In this document: piece by piece, positions 58,681 to 64,000 of the stretch
Numbering within the stretch: position 1 is the stretch's first letter
How the letters are laid out: each line of letters opens with the position of its first letter
NCBI RefSeq assembly: GCF_020080835.1
Contig: NC_058165.1
Span: 6,237,771-6,301,770, forward strand
Length of the DNA stretch: 64,000 nt
Direction of reading: 5' to 3'
From: Cotesia glomerata
Lineage: Eukaryota > Arthropoda > Insecta > Hymenoptera > Braconidae
Made by a program: the position numbers and the translations under genes
The notes under the pieces: generated by a model
Databases searched by the model: none
Seen by the model: only the letters and a program-made list of their open reading frames with translations
Told to the model about the DNA's origin: nothing

Positions 58681-59332
58681 TTGAGGCTGGCAATAGCTTA
58701 GTCGGTTCGGTGCCCGCTTTTCGAAAGAATGGGACCCGGGTTCGATCCCGACACGCACCAATATTTTTCAGTGATTATAAATAAAATATGTGCGTTAATG
58801 TTGCCAGCCTCTGGAGGTGGCAGAGATAGCCGGGCGGCACACGTCTGACTTGGGTGATCACCCATTTAAGCAACAACTTGAATGAGTGATCACTCTAGTC
58901 AGCGTTGGCTAGCGCGAGGGATCTCTGCAGACTAGGATAAGGGCCTAATGCTCCAGTGGTCGATAAAGAAGAATTTATTATCAATCACTGTAGACTTAAC
59001 TCAGCTCCGACTGTACTAACATGGGTTTTCTCTGTGGTTTCCCCATGTTTCTGTTCCAATACCCGAGTGGTAAGGACCAGGGTGAATGCGGTACAGAAGG
59101 CACAAGTCGGTCCACAGCCGCATTAAGAAGTGTGTGTTGGGAATGAAAAAATCCCGACATGCAGGGGGGTGGGGTCAAAAGAAGTAGTGAGTATAAGGAA
59201 GTGATAATAATGATGGAAGTAAATACAAAGTAGAGCTGGGAAAACAAAGTGTGTTGTGTAACAAAGGGAAGTGAGAAATAATACCCCACCCTCCCTTGTA
59301 AAACACTGCCCAGGTGATACAAGTAAATCCTC

Positions 59333-59368
<36 letters not shown>
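58681..59368 (+). mobile_element. Long tRNA-derived SINE with ATT tail
   Basis: The head has A-box TAGCTTAGTCGG and B-box GGTTCGATCCC (about 58740-58750), followed by a long body of roughly 580 bases and a tail of ATT units (59337-59370). The flanks carry a 12-bp repeat. About 690 bp is long for a SINE; the body is GC-richer than the surroundings and may be borrowed from a LINE 3' region. The minus-strand frames at 58996-59335 are incidental. Confidence 0.82.

Positions 59369-59370
<2 letters not shown>
59337..59370. repeat. ATT microsatellite (SINE tail)
   Basis: About eleven ATT units ending the SINE. Confidence 0.95.
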
Positions 59371-59372
<2 letters not shown>

Positions 59373-59380
59373 TTCAGATT

Positions 59381-62300
59381 AATTAGTTTACAAATTTAGG
59401 TTTACAAATTTAATATAATCATACCTGGTCGTCAACACACATACGCACACAGTATAATATTATTTGATTTTATTCGACATTTAATTGGTTAACTTTTACT
59501 TTTAATGTTAAAATTACATTTTTTAGTTTACGTGGGAGAAATACCGGCCACTAACTAAAATTTTAAACGATCCGCGAACCTAAAGATCTCTTACTAACGA
59601 TTCCTCGACGGGAGTCTCTGGCACGAGGGTGCGTTCTAACGAGAAGCTCAGACCGAGGACTCAATATTTAAAAAACTATTTAGCTGCGTGAGAGAAACCC
59701 GGTCACTAGCTAATTGGGCAATCCGCACACTTCGGGGTTAAGATGACGAGAGAGTGTTCATGCGAAGTTCTTCTGGGCCTCGAATTTTCGGGCGTTTCCA
59801 AATTACTATTTGGGGTAAAACAGTATCCAATTAGCTGTCTGTTTCCCTTAGATTCTACCCTCTCTTCCGAGTTTTCTAAAGATGTTCGCTTGAACTCCCT
59901 TCTTTGGGCCCAGAGGGCACGATGGGCCTCTCTCTCTTACTTATAGATTATAGGTGTATCTATGTATTGGTGTACTTGCAAGTACATTTACATGCACACA
60001 AATACATAGTTTCCTTATTTAACTAAATCTTTTATTTTACTATAGTTATTACTAATGTATTTATTTATTTAATTATTTATCGTTAATAATATTCATTTTC
60101 AATAACTAGTTACTAAAAAAAATAACTAACTATCAGAAACTTTAAAAAAACTGACAGCCTTTTAGTGTATTTATTGTGAGTTTAGAAAAAAATTTTTGAC
60201 TGTAATTATTTATAAATTACGGTTTAAAGTTCAACAACTTATGAAAAAGTTTATATCTACGGAGTCGGACAGAAACAGTACAAACACTTTTTCTTATCTT
60301 GGAGTTATTTTCAATTTTTTAATTTTCCTGCGTTTTTTCAAAGAGTCGAGCGCTCAACCATGTTTCAACAAGAAACTAAAAGAAGCACCAGTTGTTACTC
60401 AAGCGTGTATTTAATAAAAAGCCAATATAGCTGATTAAAGTACAGCTAATTACAAGTGTCTGCTGGGCGAAATGAATTAATTACAATTGTACAAAGCAAT
60501 ATTAAGCTGCAATTTACAATCTCCTTATTTGTCTACATCAAACGAACAGATTAAAGAAAAAAAAATGAACTCGAAGAATAAAACAGGTCACTTTGAATAT
60601 TCAATTACGGAATTAACGACTTAAGGATAGTTATTCGTTTATTTATTAACATGGCAATTAAGATAAAAAATTAGTGATTATTCATTTGCCGTTAAAATTC
60701 CCATTGTTTGTTGTGAATAAAAATAATGGTTCAAATAGTAAAAAAGTATTTTTCCCGGTAATTAGAATTGCTTAAAAGTGCAAGAAAAAAAATTTTGCGG
60801 CTAATTAAAGTTTATCGTAAATTTTTCCAGTTAAATGTTTTCCACTTGGTCGAAAAACTCGACTAGGAATCAAAGTTTATCGAATGAAAGGCACTTATTT
60901 GCTTAGCACTTTATACAGCGTTATATTTTCATTACGTTGGAATGTATTTTAGATCAAGAGTTGAATAAATACTTGTTTTGGTAGGTAATTGTAATAAAAA
61001 AAAACCTGATTATTTTTAACAATAAGTTTATCAGAATAAAAATAAAGTTAAAAGGAAATTTAATTATCGTCCAACAGATTGCCGTTGATGAAGTAATTAA
61101 AAAAAATTTATAAAAAAGTTTCTCAAGCTTTCTTGTTCCGTAGAACTTTTTTCTTGCGCTCATTAGTCTTCATAAAGTCTGATTGAGAAATAAAAAAAAA
61201 AAAACTTCATTGCAAAGCTGTCATCGCCATCTCCGTCACCTGAAGAGTTTTCCTGTTTCGCATGTGCTCCGTTATTGGCAGATTCATCAAGTGACTATTT
61301 TTTTTTTTTTACATTGTATACAGTAAATATTTTCCTTTAAAATTTTAGTCTTGTTTTAAAATATTTATATTTCTTAATTAAAGAAAACTTTTACTCTTGA
61401 ATGAATTAATTATAATTCTTAAATGGAAATCAAATAAATCTTAATTTAAGATCTTTACACATTTTTATTTATTGAACTTTTTTATTTAAAAAGATTGAAT
61501 ATAGTTACAATTATTTTTTTTCTTATAAAAATAATTTTTCTGTCTTTCAAAAATTTGTTTGAAAATTAAATAATATTGAATTAAAAATGTATATTTTTAA
61601 ACCAAGGGTGAACCGATTTTTTTGTAAGAATTTAGAAACTAAGAATAAAAATCTTGAAACAATTAAATCGACTTTCTTCCTACGAGTTTTCTTAGTTCAA
61701 AAATAATATTCTTGAATGAAATTAATTTTTTTTCTGTGTATAAAAGAGAACTATTTGGTAATGTTATAATTTTTTAACGGGTAAAATCAAAGCGTAGAAC
61801 AATAAATTTAAGAAAAAAAACTAAATTTCCTAAAGTTGAGGTTAGACGGAGAAAAATATTCTTCATCTTGTCGGAAAATTTTTACCCTGTAAAATGAAAT
61901 CTTGTGGAACTAACAGTTCTGTAAATAAGACACGTGTACTTGTAAATTTCGTATAATCTTTTCTATCCGTAGAACTCGATAAAGTTTATCGTCCCAGTTA
62001 TACAAGCGGTTAATCTTAATCCGAAAATCGTCTTGGAATATTAATGAGAATAATATGAATTATAAATTCCGCAATAAGCTAAAACAGGAAATGGAAAATG
62101 TTTAGCTTACGCTAAGTAATAAGTAATAACATAATTTGCAGCTGTGTAAGCACAGCTCAGAATGATTTAGATTCGCGGTTTCCGCAAAATTTACTTTCCA
62201 ATGTTATTGTTACATTAGCTTCATTTCCTTTCCTAGATTCGGTCTCCTTCAATACTACTCTTTCTACCAACTTTAACAAATTCGAATCTTCGATTGTTCC

Positions 62301-62876
62301 TCATGGTGTATTAATAAAAACCAGCTCTGATTTATGTCTCGATATAAATTCCGATGCTAATGTAATTTATGTTTACAATTTACAAATTCGTCCGCCAGTT
62401 TGCGAAAATAAATTCGAATGACATTCTGCATTATGTATCCTATTAATCATCTTCCAGACCCTGGTATCTACGTGACAGCTATTTCAATATTTGCATCCGT
62501 AAACCGAACAAATATTTTCACTTATCCATTGGAGCACTTTTCGTTAGACATTTATTGAACTTTCTTATAAATGTCTACTTATTACTCACTACTCTCTGCG
62601 GAGCTACTATCGAGACTTATCTTGGAAACAATTTTATCCTTGACTGCTCACAGATAAAGTGGATCAGAACTCATCGTTGATTTGATTAGAAGAATGAATT
62701 CTTCTCATATTTTCATCATTTTACTTTACAGATGTTATTTTCAGGATCTTATATATTATATTGTTAGTAGGCGGTTCTGCCAGCCAGAGGGATTTTTTAC
62801 ACGTGCCACCGTACGGTTGACTCTAAGACCAACATAAAAATATTATGTAACAATTGTTTGACTGCTTTTATGTAAT
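59381..62876. other. Long spacer with one GC-rich block
   Basis: 59530-59945 is GC-richer and contains an imperfect direct repeat (GTGGGAGAAATACCGGCCAC... at about 59531 and GTGAGAGAAACCCGGTCAC... at about 59687). It may be an LTR or other repeat fragment. 60205-60285 matches 3290-3375. The remainder (60300-62876) is AT-rich unique sequence without a recognisable gene. Confidence 0.45.
60205..60285 (+). repeat. Dispersed repeat, copy 2
   Basis: ATTATTTATAAATTACGG through TATATCTACGGAGTCGG matches 3290-3375 with few changes. Confidence 0.6.
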
Positions 62877-62886
62877 ACTGTGCAAT
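62877..62886. repeat. 10-bp target duplication, left
   Basis: ACTGTGCAAT, identical to 63180-63189. Confidence 0.9.
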
Positions 62887-63179
62887 AGGGTGTGCTAAAA
62901 TTCAATTTCCGTAAAGAACCTTTTAAAATTGGAATTTTGAGCTTCACTTTTAACAAGAGCTGTGCTAGAATTTTTATAATTTTTTCCGGCCGCTGTGGAG
63001 ATATCTCGCAGCCGAAAGTGCCCAAACAAAGCTCCTGTTAAAAATTCTATGAAAATCAAATATGTACGTCTCAACTCAAAATATCTCAGGAAATGCCCAA
63101 ACACAGCTCATATTTAAAGCGGAGCTGAAAATTCCAATTATAAAAGGTTCTTGATGGAAATTGAATTTTGGCACACCCT
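62887..63179. mobile_element. 293-bp MITE with perfect 10-bp duplication
   Basis: TIRs of about 50 bases: AGGGTGTGCTAAAATTCAAT at the left and ATTGAATTTTGGCACACCCT at the right. The centre repeats GAGCTGTG / CACAGCTC and CCCAAAC words. A 10-bp duplication with long TIRs fits a Mutator-like (MULE) non-autonomous element. The frames at 62843-63104 are incidental. Confidence 0.9.
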
Positions 63180-63189
63180 ACTGTGCAAT
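63180..63189. repeat. 10-bp target duplication, right
   Basis: Second exact copy of ACTGTGCAAT. Confidence 0.9.
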
Positions 63190-63232
63190 CCCATGTAGGA
63201 GTCCCCAGAGTTGAACGACGGGGCCAAGCTTG

Positions 63233-63424
63233 CGCCAACACTGGGGAACTCAGCCTTGGCCGTTTCTTTGGTGAACCAGACTTGGGCCAAGGCTGGGTTA
63301 ACTAGCCTCGGCCGTCCAATAGCGCGCCAGTCTTGGGCCAAGACTGGCTCACCTAGCTCTGGCCATTTGATGGTACGCCAGACTTAGGCCAAGGATGGGT
63401 TACCTAGTCTTGGCCATTCAATGG
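63233..63424. repeat. 51-bp minisatellite with TTGGGCCAAG cores
   Basis: TTGGCC-type unit starts at about 63257, 63309, 63360 and 63411 give a 51-52 bp period. Each unit centres on CCAGACTTGGGCCAAGGCTGG or a variant, itself palindromic. As 51 is divisible by three, the minus strand reads as repeats of about 17 residues (LAQVW... PRLVNPA), partly open (63138-63341). This looks like a minisatellite and not a gene. Confidence 0.85.
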
Positions 63425-63840
63425 AAAATCTAAAGTTAAATAATCATTAAGTAATATAATTTTTAACAGTAAATATTCTTTGTTTAACGAATATTTATTA
63501 GCTAATGCTACAATCGAAAATTTATTATTTAACAAAAACAATTACATATCATCAAGATTGATATGGTATTAAAAAAATTAAAATATAATAATTTACAGTT
63601 GAATTTTTAATGTTGATAATTCTAAACATTAAAATTTATAATAAAATATTAAAAATGTACAGAACGATTTACAAAGTCTAAAGTAATATAAGAAATTGAC
63701 TCTTGCACTTTTTTATCTAATAAACATTTGTAAAAAATAGTTCATTTTCATCAAAACACAATATTAAATATCATAAGTTATTTAAATAAACCATCACCTT
63801 ATAGATTTAGTTTATGAGAATGATGAGATGTATTTCAACA
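63425..63840. other. Spacer
   Basis: Very AT-rich; nothing recognised. Confidence 0.5.
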
Positions 63841-63843
63841 TAT

Positions 63844-63920
63844 CGGTCGTACGGTGTAGGGGTTAGTTATCGGTCTGGCAAGCGCGCGGCTCGGGTTTGA
63901 ATCTCGGTTAGGACGGATGC
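63844..63920 (+). repeat. tRNA-derived SINE head
   Basis: GGTGTAGGGGTTAGT (A-box arm) and GCTCGGGTTTGAATCTCGG (B-box arm) at tRNA spacing, followed by CGGATGCGAATTTCAC and AT-rich sequence running toward the window end. Its head differs from the other SINEs here, so it is likely a further family. A diverged tRNA gene is less likely because the acceptor ends do not pair well by eye. Confidence 0.6.
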
Positions 63921-64000
63921 GAATTTCACTTTATTTCTTTATTTTGCGAAAATTAGGTTTAAATTAAGAGTTAAGCGGTCTGAATTTGCGTTAGCTCTAC

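Noticed and set aside
58996..59335. Overlapping 108- and 70-codon minus-strand frames
   Set aside because: They run antisense through the body of the long SINE and have no recognisable domain.
62843..63104. Minus-strand frames of 60 and 69 codons
   Set aside because: They lie within or across the 293-bp MITE and reflect its inverted repeats.

Overview
This is a gene-poor, very AT-rich stretch of animal nuclear DNA, most likely from an insect. Nothing looks bacterial, viral or organellar. The base composition, the decayed R1-type retrotransposon, the tRNA-derived SINEs and the dense small DNA transposons suit an insect genome. A parasitoid wasp or other hymenopteran is my best guess, but the sequence does not prove it. 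No intact gene of ordinary size is present. Most reading frames over 60 codons are AT-rich noise or lie inside repeats or microsatellites.

The window is mainly a layered graveyard of transposable elements. Family 1 is a roughly 0.9-kb element with AACTTCCCGCTAA ends, three GAGCTC hairpins and an internal CA/TG microsatellite. It has ten substantial or truncated copies plus one 150-bp derivative (1.8, 4.0, 8.0, 18.9, 24.7, 42.5, 46.6, 47.3, 48.9 and 56.3 kb among them). Family 2 (CACGGA...TCCGTG ends) is at 4.7, 21.2, 33.3 and 54.1 kb. Family 3, a composite with a foldback half, lies in opposite orientations at 9.2 and 22.8 kb, with a fragment at 57.0 kb. A set of MITE-like elements with CACTG or CACGG ends lies at 11.8, 14.4, 21.8, 22.4, 27.8, 31.8, 39.8 and 42.8 kb. 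Where intact they are flanked by 2-bp duplications of varying sequence, as expected of non-autonomous EnSpm/CACTA-like (CMC) elements.

Region by region: 1-840 is repeated at 37.3-38.1 kb. 24.7-27.4 kb is a nest: family 1 holds a CA/CATA microsatellite, which holds a 5'-truncated R1-clade LINE, which holds a tail-to-tail pair of tRNA-derived SINEs. 27.8-40.5 kb holds several long inverted-repeat elements, including one packed with TATCAGG/CCTGATA words and one packed with GGTGTTA/ACACCGG words. 42.3-42.5 kb (minus strand) holds the best host-gene candidate, a terminal exon resembling the last membrane segment and tail of an insect chemosensory ionotropic receptor. 44.1-52.4 kb holds a SINE with a perfect 15-bp target duplication and three very long hairpins: 44714-45339, 48314-48760, and the 2.5-kb foldback 49894-52398 with a 9-bp duplication. 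58.7-63.4 kb holds a long SINE with an ATT tail, a 293-bp MITE with a perfect 10-bp duplication and a 51-bp minisatellite.

If any of these parts act together, it would be as sources of double-stranded or small RNA (long perfect hairpins, inverted pairs) or as recombination hot spots. They do not form a pathway.
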